Under the pieces are notes generated by a model. The model had not been told where the DNA came from. It searched no databases and worked only from the letters and a program-made list of their open reading frames with translations. A stretch of 64,000 nt of DNA from Entophlyctis helioformis (taxonomy: Eukaryota > Chytridiomycota > Chytridiomycetes > Chytridiales > Chytriomycetaceae), in NCBI GenBank assembly GCA_025526915.1, contig JAHLKH010000032.1:120767-184766 (forward strand), given 5' to 3'. The stretch's first letter is position 1. Every line of letters begins with the position of its first letter. The position numbers and the translations under genes are program-made. Shown here in pieces: positions 34,903-45,352 of the stretch.

Positions 34903-36565
34903 TCACGACACAAAGTTGGGCAGCTGCACCTTGAACAGCGTCCCCTCGCGCATGAACGGTGCCGTGAAGAACGCAGCGCTGTGGACCATGATGAACCACG
35001 TTGCCGCCAGCCCAAGCCACTTGGGGATCGCCTCAATGGGATCGTATCCGAGCGTCTTGCGCCGTCTGGCGGACGAGCACCTCGGCAATCGTGTAGGCTG
35101 CCTGCAGCATGAAGAAGATCATGTTCTCACCGAATGACGGCTCATCACACAGCACGGTGATAAACCACTCATGTACAAGACCGCTGACGAAGAAAGACAT
35201 GGTGGCGCCGACGATCGGGTACCAGCTGGGTTCCCTGAACGTGGGCTTGTCACCGCCAGGCGTCATTCTGCGCAAGAGAGCCATCGTGGGTTGGAACACG
35301 CCGCGACGCAGCGACTCCTTGACGATAAAGTTCCAGCGATGGGACCAGAAGTCTCTGAAGCCAACGGAGATGAACGGCGAGTCCATCATGGGCTGGAACG
35401 GCACACCAAACACCTCGACGATGGCGTGGAAGAGGACCAAGTACACTGCCATAGAAGGGTGGACCATGATCGTTTGTCAGTCATGACAGAAACAGATAGC
35501 ATGGCAAGTGCGACTACTTACGGATGTTGAGCAGCATGTACACGTCAAGTGCCATGACGATCTGCTCAAGGAATGGTCCGAAGCCGAAGCGCGTAAAGCT
35601 GCGAATGGGAAGATCCGTCTCGAGCGGAAAGTACGTCATGTACCACAGCATGGCGTTGTAAACGAGCCACATGACGAGCAAGCGCATGCCAACAGCCGAG
35701 TAGTACACAGCATCGCGCTTTTCGAGTGGTATAGCGTGGTCGAGAGGTGTGGCCTTGGGCTTGACAGGCAGCGGCAAGGGCTGACTGGTTGGCGCGCCGT
35801 TGCTGTGCTTGGCAAACTCAATCTCCTGTTTCTTGTAAACAGCGAGCTTGCGGTCGTACTCTTCCTTCCGTTTGGCTGCAGCTGCCTCCTTGATGGCGCG
35901 AGACGCCTTGGTCTCGAATGTGAGAAAGTACTCGTAGTAGTCGACGACCGACCACCGGCTTGAGACGGCGCGGTCCACGAAGCCAGTGTCGAGCAGACGG
36001 AAGATGTTGATCAGATGCTGGCCGCCAGCATATCCGACGAGCAGCCACGAGTCGCTTGTGAAGATCAAGGGAATGGCACAGCCGATGAGAATGGGCAGCA
36101 CGATGGCAGCCCATTGAGGGATCTGTCTGGTCTTGATGAGCGCATACTGGAGCGGCTGCATTGCATCTGTGGCAGCGCGATCGAAATGTGCAGCAGATCC
36201 AGTTGATGCGAGCAGTCCAAGTGTCGGGACGGTCGATTGGTTGGTGTGGGCGGAGGCGGAGATTCAGTTGCATCGGCGGTCAGACGATGTCAATGGGTTG
36301 TCAGCGATCGGAGAGTGCGTCCATGAGGATGTGCTGTGCGCACCGGCCAACGCAGGGCAGAGAGCAGGCAGTCCTCGCAGCAGCCTGGGCTGTGCAGCGA
36401 AAGGTGCCGCTTGCAGCCTGCGGCCGACTGCCTGCGGCAACCCGACACGGGCGGTGCACCAGGGGCAAGCGACTCGAACGGCGAGAACTTACGGACGGCA
36501 AGCACCAGCCACATGCCGTGCACATGTGTTGGCGGGAACGCCTCGGTGATGAGGCGGTTGGGCAT
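34903..36565 (-). pseudogene. MBOAT wax-synthase-like acyltransferase C, with a C-terminal frameshift
   Basis: The exon plan matches A and B: exon 1 from the ATG at 36565 (MPNRLITEAFPPTHVHGMWL), exon 2 at about 36165-35520 and exon 3 from about 35450. The core is intact, including GFRDFWSHRWNFIVKESLRR and the His in FFVSGLVHEWFITVL. Near 35060-35066 two bases are missing compared with B inside the RQTGRKTLGYDPI block. The frame then stops early after about ten wrong residues, and the remaining 55 residues (LGYDPIEAIPKWLGLAATWF to LPNFVS) sit in another frame. No intron can explain this. Either the last helices are lost and the gene is dying, or the assembly has an error here. Confidence 0.65.
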
Positions 36566-36842
36566 GAACTTGGTTGTCTGAGCGAGACGGCGTTGATGAG
36601 GTTGGTGGAGAGTTCGGCGCCGCCATCAATCGGCATGACCTGAGAATCGAATCTTCAAAATCCACGAAACAGATCTGGCCCGCTCATCCACGGCTGAGCA
36701 GCTCAATGGCACAGCGACCCCATTGTGGTGCACATTCCATCCACGCAAGGGCAATGTCATTCTTGCCCACAATACCACCTTCATCCTTCTGTCTGTACCT
36801 TCGCCATACAAGCCAACCCAGCACAGCACCAGCACAGCACCC
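36566..36842. promoter_or_regulatory. Shared upstream region of MBOAT C and the GPCR-like gene
   Basis: These 277 bp separate two divergent start codons. No recognised site was found. An in-frame ATG at 36723 would add 40 unlikely residues to the GPCR and was not used. Confidence 0.35.
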
Positions 36843-39353
36843 ATGGCCGTCGTCGTTCTTGCTGCCATCGCAGCGGTCGCATTTGCTGCGCTTGTCCTCA
36901 ACACCCTCATGGTGCTCGTGCTCCTGCGCTCGCGCATCGTCTTTTCGCTGCAGAACCTGCTCTACATCCATCTTGCCGGTGCCAACGGCGTGTTCTCGTT
37001 CACGGCGCTTTTGCAGCTTCTGATGTTGGCGTGGATCCCAGCAGCAGTTCCAAGCAGCACGCTCGGTCCTGAGCCGCAAGTGTTGCGAGCAACAGCGTCT
37101 CTCTCTGCAGCATCGCAGTCGACTGTCGCAGCCAACGTAACCTACACGGCCGCCTACACGGCACAGTGCCAGTCGATGGGCATCGTCATGCACATTGCAC
37201 AGACGCTCTCATTGTGTTCACTCGTTGCCATAGCTCGCCACCATCACCTGTCGTACTTTGCGGCTGCGCAATCCAGCCGCTCTGCCCACACGTCCATGCT
37301 GCGACCAAACGCCCGTCCCCGACCCACGATCGCATCCGTCATCGCAGCCCAGCTCGCCATCTTTGCCAAATGCCTGCCATGCATGTTCCAGTCGCGCGCA
37401 ATCTCGTGGATCTCGAGCATCTGGACAGTCGCCCTTGCAAAAGCCCTGCTGCCGCTGGCTGTGTCGGCAAACGCATATTCGGAGCCATTGAACCAAGACG
37501 TCTTTTGCAGTCTGGCGTACATCGATGCTGGCGGATCGCATCTGACGACCAACGCTGTCGCGGACGCAGTGGTGTGGTCCGGCATGGCGGCATGCATGGC
37601 ATGGTTCTACTTTTACAGCACGTCGCATCCATCGGCCGTTTCCAAGTCGCACGGCTCTGTGCAGCTCCCACTGACGCCCAACAGCCCGTTTCCATCGCCA
37701 GCTCAAATCAATGCACACCAGGGCATGCCGGCCATGACGCCGTCTGGATCGCAGTCACGAATGCCGTCTTCATCCACAGTTCACGGCTCTGCATCAGCAC
37801 TCGGCGGATCGTTGACACCCCCGCCGTCTCGCTCTGCTTCTCCGACGAATCCAACGCATCGCAACGTCCATGGCTACCATCAGTCGCTCCAGCCCGGCCA
37901 ATATGATGCCCACGACGACCAGCCTCGCCAGCCACGCGCTTCAAGGTCGATGGACGCGCTCTCGCTCAACACGTTCCAACAACCGCCTTCGCCCGCCGGT
38001 CCGCCATCTGCGTCGGGGCTGTTGACTCCATGGGGCGATGGTCCGCATATGGGCTCGATGCCTGTGGGGCTCAACCGCTCGTCAGATGCTCTCAACAGCA
38101 GCGCACCAGACCACGAAACCATTATGCACAACCGGCTGTCTCTGATGCAGAATGCGCGCAGTGCATTGCGGCTCTCGACACCAGGCATCGTGCTGCTGGT
38201 ATTCAAGGCTCTGCAAGCCATCAGTGCCGCGCAAGGATATCAAGGGATGCAGAGCAGAAGCCGGCCGCCGTCGCACCTGGAGTGGTTGGGCGAGGGTTTC
38301 GCTTCCGTCACGAGAGATCCGTTGGCGGGCACGCTGTACACGCTCATGACGGTCGTCGCCTTCTTTGTCCTCAACCGCCGCATCCGCCGTGCAATGTTTG
38401 CTCTTGTCGGACGCGCAGTCAAGAGTCCGCTGCGGTCACCTGGCTCGGCGACCTCGTCGTCCTACTCTCCGGCATCACCCTCCACGCCGACGTCTCCCCT
38501 CAAAAGCTACGCGAGCCAGTCTGGATCGCAGTCTATCCTGTCGTCCGCAACAATGAGGGCACTCGACATGAACGCGGCCCCGTTGTCCAAGGCAGCCAAG
38601 GATCAGCAGACGCTTGGGGGGAGCCAGTCGCTTCGCAAGAGCAACAGCGCGCTGCAGCCCATCGCGACCATTTCTGTCAAACCCGTGACACCACAGCAAC
38701 TGCGCCAGACACAGTCATCCGTGTCGCCGGCTACAGCAACTCTGTCGGCGGGTCAGCCGTCTCCAACAAAGACGGCAGCCGAGGCGATCGAGATCAATCA
38801 GCACCATTACCGCGCCATCAGCAACACGATCAGCAACACTAGCAGCTACGCGCGCGGCTCTCGGTCTCCCTCAGCCACGCCAGCGGGAGCACAAGATCAG
38901 CAGGCCTGGCACCATCCAGCCGCCGTGCCCATCAACTCGGCTATGCATCCAAGTGACGAACGCATGTCCTCACAATCTGCAGCATTGACGCAGTCGGCAC
39001 ACCAGCAGCAGCAGCCAGTGTCGATCTTGGTCACGATGCCGTCGTTTGTGTCAGCATTGCCGTCGTCAGCGCTGCCTCCTCATGCGCCATCGTCATCGTT
39101 CCCACTGCTGCCAACAACGACGCGGTCGGGCACCCACTCGGGCACCCACTCAAGGGCACACTCGGGGACACACTCGCTGCAATCCTCGGCGCACAGCACA
39201 CAGTCCTATACCGGCCACAGTGGCACCGGCCGCCAAGGACCGATGCCAGAGACGCACGTCAGCGGCAATCCCCCTGACGGCGGCTCGGCTCGACGGAACA
39301 TGAGGCACAACGCGGCCGGCAGCCACTCGATCGATGGGCTAGACTCGGCGTAG
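36843..39353 (+). CDS. Seven-helix receptor, class-A (rhodopsin)-like GPCR
   Basis: A single exon encodes 836 residues. Helix 1 starts at residue 2 (VVVLAAIAAVAFAALVLNTL), and helix 2 has the class-A look NLLYIHLAGANGVFSF. Helix 3 starts after a Cys (AQCQSMG) and ends in AIARHHHLSY, at the place of the DRY box but without Asp. Helix 4 is IASVIAAQLAIFAKCLPCMF. A second extracellular Cys (NQDVFCSLAYID) could pair with the helix-3 Cys. Helix 5 is near residues 240-260, helix 6 near 445-460 (PGIVLLVFKALQAISAAQ) and helix 7 near 490-515 (PLAGTLYTLMTVVAFFVLNR), followed by a basic helix-8-like RRIRRAMFALVG. Loop 3 (about 180 residues) and the 320-residue tail are Ser/Pro/Gln-rich. The ligand is unknown. 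The seven-helix call is good; the class-A assignment is moderate. Confidence 0.65.
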   Translation: MAVVVLAAIAAVAFAALVLNTLMVLVLLRSRIVFSLQNLLYIHLAGANGVFSFTALLQLLMLAWIPAAVPSSTLGPEPQVLRATASLSAASQSTVAANVTYTAAYTAQCQSMGIVMHIAQTLSLCSLVAIARHHHLSYFAAAQSSRSAHTSMLRPNARPRPTIASVIAAQLAIFAKCLPCMFQSRAISWISSIWTVALAKALLPLAVSANAYSEPLNQDVFCSLAYIDAGGSHLTTNAVADAVVWSGMAACMAWFYFYSTSHPSAVSKSHGSVQLPLTPNSPFPSPAQINAHQGMPAMTPSGSQSRMPSSSTVHGSASALGGSLTPPPSRSASPTNPTHRNVHGYHQSLQPGQYDAHDDQPRQPRASRSMDALSLNTFQQPPSPAGPPSASGLLTPWGDGPHMGSMPVGLNRSSDALNSSAPDHETIMHNRLSLMQNARSALRLSTPGIVLLVFKALQAISAAQGYQGMQSRSRPPSHLEWLGEGFASVTRDPLAGTLYTLMTVVAFFVLNRRIRRAMFALVGRAVKSPLRSPGSATSSSYSPASPSTPTSPLKSYASQSGSQSILSSATMRALDMNAAPLSKAAKDQQTLGGSQSLRKSNSALQPIATISVKPVTPQQLRQTQSSVSPATATLSAGQPSPTKTAAEAIEINQHHYRAISNTISNTSSYARGSRSPSATPAGAQDQQAWHHPAAVPINSAMHPSDERMSSQSAALTQSAHQQQQPVSILVTMPSFVSALPSSALPPHAPSSSFPLLPTTTRSGTHSGTHSRAHSGTHSLQSSAHSTQSYTGHSGTGRQGPMPETHVSGNPPDGGSARRNMRHNAAGSHSIDGLDSA

Positions 39354-39703
39354 ATTTCCTACTCGTGCATGCAATGAACGTCTGTTGAACAGTCGCTGGA
39401 CAGTCGCGTGTCTGTGGGGGGCAGCAGAGGGTCGCTCATGCAACGACGCGTGTGGCTGTGGCACCGACGCCGTGCATTGGATCACTGCTTCGTTGCATCA
39501 CTGCATTGGATCTCAACATTGCCGCATCGCTGAATGGCTTGCGGGTGGCTGTGGCTGTGGCTGTGGCTGTGGCTGTGGCTGTGGCTGGCGGGGCTGTGCA
39601 AGCGTGCCACCGCATCCGCATCCGCACTTCGCTGCTCTGCAACCCCGCGCTCGCCCTCCCGCGCTTGCCCTCCCAAGGCTGCACCCGTCGGCCGTCGCTC
39701 TGC
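39354..39703. other. Intergenic with a (GGCTGT)n array
   Basis: This is the 350 bp between the GPCR-like stop and the first receptor start. A clean array of about eight ggctgt units lies at 39546-39592. No gene is seen; the longer ORF through it only encodes an artificial Ala-Val run. Confidence 0.6.
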
Positions 39704-41673
39704 ATGGCTGCTGCTGCTCCGCTCCTCGTGCGCTGTCTGCTGCTTGCGCTTGCGCTTGCTCTCGCACGCTCTGCAGACGCTGCCTTTGCGCAGCTGTCGC
39801 CCAACGGATGGTGCCCGTCGACGCTCTCGAAGCTGCCCTGGGGCTCTGCAGACGCCATCGTGCCCGTCGGTGGCTCAGCTCCGTCTGCGTCGCCTGCCTG
39901 GGCGGCTGCAAGTCTCGAGTCGGGCATCTGCGTCGACATGTTCAACGGCTTCCGTGCCTACTTCCACCACGACCAGCGCACGGGCAACATCCGCAGCTTC
40001 GTCTGCAACATGCAGTGCAGAGACTGCTCGCCCGACAGCAATCTCTTTGTGCCTGCACCTGCACCTGGACCTGCATCTGCCGCCAACGGCACAAGCACAT
40101 CGCAAACACCCGACTGCAGCGCATCTGGCCTCGTCACTGCTTTGTTTGCCACCATGGTTGGCTCAAGGTAACGATGCCATTCCTGCATGCCATCGTCATC
40201 AAGCATCCATCATGACCTGATCTCACCCAATGCACCCCGTGCTGGTCCGGCGCTCACCAGCGGCGTCAGCAGTATTGCAGTCAGCACTCAGACATGGCCG
40301 TCGCCCGACGTGGTCATGGACATCCTGTACCTCGAAACCAGCAGCTGCAGCACCCACACCTTCAACTGGATCCAGAAACAGCGTCTGTACAACTGCCCGA
40401 ACGGCCTGCTCTGCGCCATGCGCGATTGCACGGGCGAGTGCCACCGCATGAATGAGGTTCGTGGCTTGACCAACCTGTGCCAAGATGGACGCGTGTTTCT
40501 GTCGACGGACGCATGGGCTGGTCCTGCAAGCAATGGCCCCACGCCAACCCGCGACGGCACATCGCCATCATCCAGCATTCGCTCAGCACCTTCTGTCAAG
40601 CCTTCGTCTCGACCAGCTCGGCCATCAACATCGCCAGAGTCAGTTCCAGCAGCACCACCAAAGAGTGCGGATGGGCCAGCTGCCCAACCTGCAGATCCAG
40701 ATCGCAGTGCCGCCGGTGGTTCTGCCAGCGACAGCTCGGCTCATGTCCCCATTCCAACCACGTTGCAAAATGCCCCTGCTGATACAGACGCCGCCAACAG
40801 CAGCAGTGGTGGCCATCACGGGCGACAAGGTCGGCTTGCGGCCCGGCGAGGTGGCTGCCATCATTGTAACAGTGGTTGCGCTCGTTGCGTTTGTTACGAT
40901 GGGTGCCTTTGTCATCTATCGCCAGTCGAGCGCACGATCGCCCACGTCTCCGTTTGGATACGACAAGGAGGCACAGTCGCCCATGATGTCCCTCAAGGCC
41001 GCCAAGACATACTCTGGAGAAGGCTCTGGAGAGCTGTCGTTCTCTCAAGGCGACAGCATCATGATCGAGACGGCATGGATTGACGGCATGGCAGAGGTAG
41101 GCGTGGACTGGGATGGCGATGCAGGATGTGCCAAGCCAAACCCCAAGGCTGACACTTTTACAGGCGTGGAACTTGACTCGCGACGTGCATGGCATGATCA
41201 GTGCTCAGACCATGGCCGAGTACGTCGAAGGCGGCAAGACGATTGTCGTAGATGCGACCGCCCGTGCGGCTAGGATGCCGTTTCTGTCAAAGTCGTCGGC
41301 TGCGCTTGGAGATGCCAATCGCAGGTCGTTTGTGGTGCATTCCGTGCAAGGCGGCCCGCAGGAGCGCATGTCTTTGGCCAGCCCTGCCATTGCTGGGGCT
41401 GGAGCCGACCAAGAAGTGGACGAGGTGGACCAAGTGCAGCGCGAGCCGCAAGAGCCGGCCAGCCATCCCGATCTCAGACCCGTGCCAGAGCCCACACAGA
41501 TCCACGCACTCGCGGACCCAGTGCCTGTGTCGATTGGCAGCCTTGACAACTATGAGAACATCAGCTACGGCTCGCTGCTCGGCCCGTCCATGCCATCGAC
41601 CCAGATCATCACACAGGCCGATCTGCTCCTTGCTGCATCCAACATCTCTCTGCCTGAGTCGCCCACCAAGTAG
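39704..41673 (+). CDS. Single-pass receptor-like protein with cytosolic SH3-like domain, 1
   Basis: A signal peptide (MAAAAPLLVRCLLLALALAL) is followed by a Cys-rich extracellular part (NGWCPSTLS, GICVDMFNGFRAYFHHDQ, FVCNMQCRDCS, then LYNCPNGLLCAMRDCTGECH). Next are a Ser/Pro-rich stalk, one membrane helix (AAIIVTVVALVAFVTMGAFV, about 40855-40915) and a cytosolic tail. The tail has an SH3-like fold: AAKTYSGEGSGELSFSQGDS, IMIETAWIDGMAEAWN, DVHGMISAQTMAEYV. Introns are at about 40170-40257 and 41099-41162. Between the stalk and the helix, near 40.78 kb, the frame shifts by one, implying a missed short intron or an indel. The layout (secreted domain, helix, SH3-like) recurs in the next gene. The ligand is unknown; a cell-surface sensor or adhesion role is inferred. 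Confidence 0.6.
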
Positions 41674-41951
41674 CCTGCACACACCGCCAGCCTGTTGTAG
41701 CCATTGCCATCCCCCATATCCAATATCCAATGAAGCAAGCGCTTTGGTCGATGCCAGTGGTCGGATGCCAGTGGTCGAGATGCAGTGGTCGATGCAAGCA
41801 CCGGCGAATGTGCACAAACGGAAAATTCTTTTCCCACCAACTTGCACCAAATATGGTACATATAGCCGAACGCCGTCCAAGGCGCACACCAAGCTCACCA
41901 AGCACAGGCGGCATCGGCCACCGCCTGTCCGCATCGTCGCTGCTCGCACCC

Positions 41952-44163
41952 ATGGCGCTGCTGCTTGCTGCTGGATCCATCGGCCAATCGTCCAGCAGCA
42001 GCAGCAGCAGCTTCACTGGCTGGATTGTTGGCGTCCAGGCAGCGTCGTGGGTGCGTCTGACCACAACAAGCTCGTCTCCACTTGCATCGCTGCTGGTGCA
42101 GGCGACGCTCCCGAGCGAAGCGCCCGTGTGTGTGTGGGACCCGTCCAGTCCAGGATACAAAGTCTTCCAGTTCACTGCAGCCCAGGCTCCTCTCGTCTCT
42201 GCTGTCCAGCCGCCAGCCGCCACCGCCGCAACCAGCACATCGTCGGCATCACCGTCGACGCTTGCTCGGCCAGATGCTGCTGCGCTGCTGCTGCTGCCAA
42301 CAACCGTCGAGCAGTTCAACTGCGGTGCCTGCCCGGTTTCTGCCGATACACTGGCGACCTGCGTCAAAACCGCCACCCACATGCGTGCCGATCTCGCTGC
42401 CGCTGCCCTCGACACCGCTGCCACCACCGTCGTCGGCAGGACTGCATTAGCAACCGTGCCCGTGCATGCTGCGCTCCTTCCACCGCCTTCGAGTGCACGG
42501 TCACAAGATGCAGCTGCCCAGTTGGCGGCTGTCGGTGCCACCGATGGCGCCAGCGGCATCGCTGCACATTCAGCGGCAGCAGCAGCAAGAGTCGACACCC
42601 GTGGCAGCAGCCCACCTGTCGCTGGCGTGGTATCCGCAGACGCAGCAGCCCAGCCAGGCCATCCGCCCGGCGATTGCACTGCCGTTGACATCTTCTCGAT
42701 TGTGCCAGCGCCGGATCTCTCCAGTCCATCCTTCGCGTAAGATGCTGCACAGTGTGGACCTGCCGGCCCTGCACATCTCCGTTCACCACTGACGTGCCCT
42801 GTTGCCATGCCTCTGCAGCCAAGCACAGCGCATCGCCGCGCTCTCTCAGGGACAGCAAGTCTGCAGGTCAACACTGCCGCCGCAGCAGGTCTCCCTATCC
42901 TACATTTACAGCCGCACGGACGCCAACTGCACCTCGGCGCCTTCCTGGATCCGCATCCGCAGCCTCTACCCAAGATGCACACGTCTAAACTCCACAACTT
43001 GGACCGTTACGCGTGCGGGCATGTCGTTGACGTATCTGTGCTCCGACGCCCTCTGCCAGACTTGCACAACAAGATCCGAGCCCAACACGTTTGCCAGTGC
43101 ACCCATGTGCCTGCCCGTCTCGGGCACTGGAATGCGTCAGTGGATTGTCGATCTGGCGCCGTCGAGCGTAGAGCCGGCAAACACCAATCGTCCAAACAGT
43201 GGTCCAAACAATGGTCCTGCAACTGCAACTTCTGAAGGCGGAAACAGCGATAGCAACAGCAGCAGCAGCAGCAGCAACAGGACCAGCAGTCGGGACCAGG
43301 ACATGTCGGTCGGCGTCATCGTCGTCATTGTCATGCTTGTCTTGATCCTGATTGGAATCGCCACAACGGTTGCTTATGCGATCGTGCGGCTGCGCCGTCG
43401 CGACCAGAAGCAACCAGTCCTTCTTCCCTCTTCTGCTCCACACAGCTCCGCAGCTCCAGCATCGGCCGACCCAACCACACCACGCGCAGTCCGAGCAGCA
43501 TACGCATCGCCGGAGCACGGATATGATCCAGATGCCAAGACCGGCCCAAGCCAGCCGTCAACAAAAGTGTCTGGTTGGCTGCAGTCGCTGCTGGGCCATG
43601 GAGCGCCGCTGTCAAAGATGCCGCATTCGTCGTCGCAATTGGCAGAGCATGGCGTGCATCTGCAAGGCCTGCAAGAGACTGCTGCAGATGCCGAGCAGCA
43701 GCACTCTGTTGCACCAGCCGCAGGGATTCCCCTCATCTTCGTTGTGGACACGAGTCTGGACGCAGACTATAATGCGCACGGCACCATCGATCCGGACGCT
43801 CCTGCTGCTGTTGACAAGACGCACCAAGCTCAACACAACCAGCAGCACCAAGACAAGAATGCCGCCCCAGACAGCACCGCCAGCACACTGGCGCTGGCTG
43901 GTGAGGCCGAGACGCACCCCTATTCTGACATCCAGATCGTTGGCGCCTCCAATCGCGACAGCCGGCAATGGCACGCATCCAAGTCGTATGCGGCAGACCC
44001 GCAAAGCGACGAGCTCGCCTTTGCGTCTGGCGATCTCATCATCATCGACTCGCCATGGACCGACGGCACGGCACAGGCGATCAACGTGACGGCTGGCAAG
44101 CGCGGCAGCATGGCGCTGTCGACCATGGCGGCGTTGGTGGAGAGCGAGCAGCCCGAGACGTAG
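41952..44163 (+). CDS. Single-pass receptor-like protein with cytosolic SH3-like domain, 2
   Basis: Paralogous in layout to the gene before it. A signal peptide starts at the ATG at 41952 ([20 protein letters not shown]). The ectodomain has paired Cys (APVCVWDPSSPGYKVFQF, FNCGACPVSADTLATCVKTA). An intron at about 42739-42821 joins DLSSPSFA to QAQRIAALSQGQQVC. A second Cys block follows (YPRCTRL, LCSDALCQTCTT). Then come a Ser/Asn stalk and a membrane helix at about 43310-43385 (VGVIVVIVMLVLILIGIATT). The long cytosolic tail ends in an SH3-like domain: WHASKSYAADPQSDELAFAS, GDLIIIDSPWTDGTAQA and GSMALSTMAALVE. The 278 bp upstream hold only a promoter. No enzymatic domain was seen. Confidence 0.62.
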
Positions 44164-44234
44164 ATGTCGCGCGCACGATGCCGCGCTGTATGGCCTTGGA
44201 TGGCCCTGTATGATGCTCTCTGCTGCTTCTTGGG

Positions 44235-44284
44235 GTGCTGTGCTGTGCTGTGCTGTGCTGTGCTGTGCTGTACTGTGCAATAAA
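44235..44284 (+). terminator. (GCTGT)n array followed by a poly(A) signal
   Basis: A pentanucleotide array of about eight units lies downstream of the receptor-2 stop. AATAAA at 44279-44284 is well placed as its 3'-end signal and is 85 bp before the next ATG. Confidence 0.55.
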
Positions 44285-44369
44285 CCACTCCTTTGCGGGC
44301 CGTTTGTCTGTCCCATTCATCTGCCGCTCATTCAGCAACACTCGCCTGTCCCCGTGAGACATTCGCACC

Positions 44370-45257
44370 ATGGCGGCTGGCATTGGCGCTTGGACGGTGC
44401 CTGAGACGCGCATGCTCATGCGGGACGGGGTGCCCGTGGCCGTCGAGCTGATTGCTGCACCGGCCCTGTCTTTGCCAGAGTGTGTACACTGCCTGTGCTC
44501 ACTTGTCCAGCCGTCGCGCCGCCCCTCAACGACTGTCTGCTTCCGTGTCTGACGCTGACCTTGCGTGTCTCACGATCCGCTGGGTGTCAACACCATCTGC
44601 AGCATCGATGCCCTGACTCAGCATCCCGCCTTTGCCGACTCCATACACACCATCATCTCGTCAGTGATCCTCGCCGACTTGGCGCACGGCTCTGTTGTCG
44701 ATTCAGCCGCCATGCCCAACTTCCGCGTCGTCTTCTCCCGGTCGCCATGGGTGCATCGAACAAAGTACCAGTTTGTCGATCGCCGCATGGCCGATGCTGC
44801 ACTCGGCGACGAGCGAATAAGGCCTTGCAACCACAAGTATCTGTTTGTTGTCGAGCCTGCAGTGACTGCTCGCGAAAGCGGACAGCACGGCCGTGGCAAG
44901 CATCCGTCTGGACCGTCTGACAGCGAACCGCATCACGACTTGGTGCGAGTGGAGCATCCGGGTCGTGTCTCGCGGACCTCCGATTCTGGCCGTGTATCGC
45001 AACATCGCCATCGATACATGCGCAGCATCCGTCGCGAGCGTGTTTTGCTGAGCCCTGCCGAGCATGCCTTGCTGTTGTCAAGCCTGCAGGAAGCGACTGG
45101 ATCGCGGAGTCGACCTCGCAGCATCACGTTCCGCCGCATCGTCAGTGCTGGCAGCGAGACTGCAGCTGCCACTGGGTCTCGTCGTGCAGGCCAGTCGTTG
45201 TCTCAACTGACAGCAACACATTCAGTATCTTCATGGCCGCCAGCCAGATCTCGATGA
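44370..45257 (+). CDS. Unrecognised protein
   Basis: The probable start is the ATG at 44370 (MAAGIGAWTVPETRMLMRDG, then VPVAVELIAAPALSLP). An intron with acceptor near 44512 gives AVAPPLNDCLLPCLTLTLRV, and the next block (SHDPLGVNTICSIDALTQHP, IHTIISSVILADLAHGSVVD, KYLFVVEPAVTA) is one frame away. Either another small intron or an indel lies near 44565. The last third is Arg/Ser/His-rich and basic, ending SSWPPARSR. I recognise no domain. AATAAA at 45347-45352 is a reasonable 3' signal. The conserved-looking middle makes it likely to be a gene; its borders are weak. Confidence 0.4.
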
Positions 45258-45346
45258 GACTCTTTGTCAGCGTCATTGTGAGATGCAACAATGGCAGTCA
45301 AATGGGCCGATGGTGTCATTGTCGCTTAAGGCCGCTCCTTTCGGGG

Positions 45347-45352
45347 AATAAA
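45347..45352 (+). terminator. Candidate poly(A) signal
   Basis: AATAAA lies 90 bp after the stop of the unrecognised gene. Confidence 0.4.

Noticed and set aside
36600..36720. Possible tRNA-like sequence near the GPCR promoter
   Set aside because: A short stretch resembling a T-arm was seen, but no cloverleaf could be drawn. I found no convincing tRNA or rRNA gene anywhere in the window.
39452..39703. Upstream ATG extending receptor 1 by 84 residues
   Set aside because: The extension is mostly an artificial Ala-Val run from the ggctgt array. The ATG at 39704 directly begins a good signal peptide.
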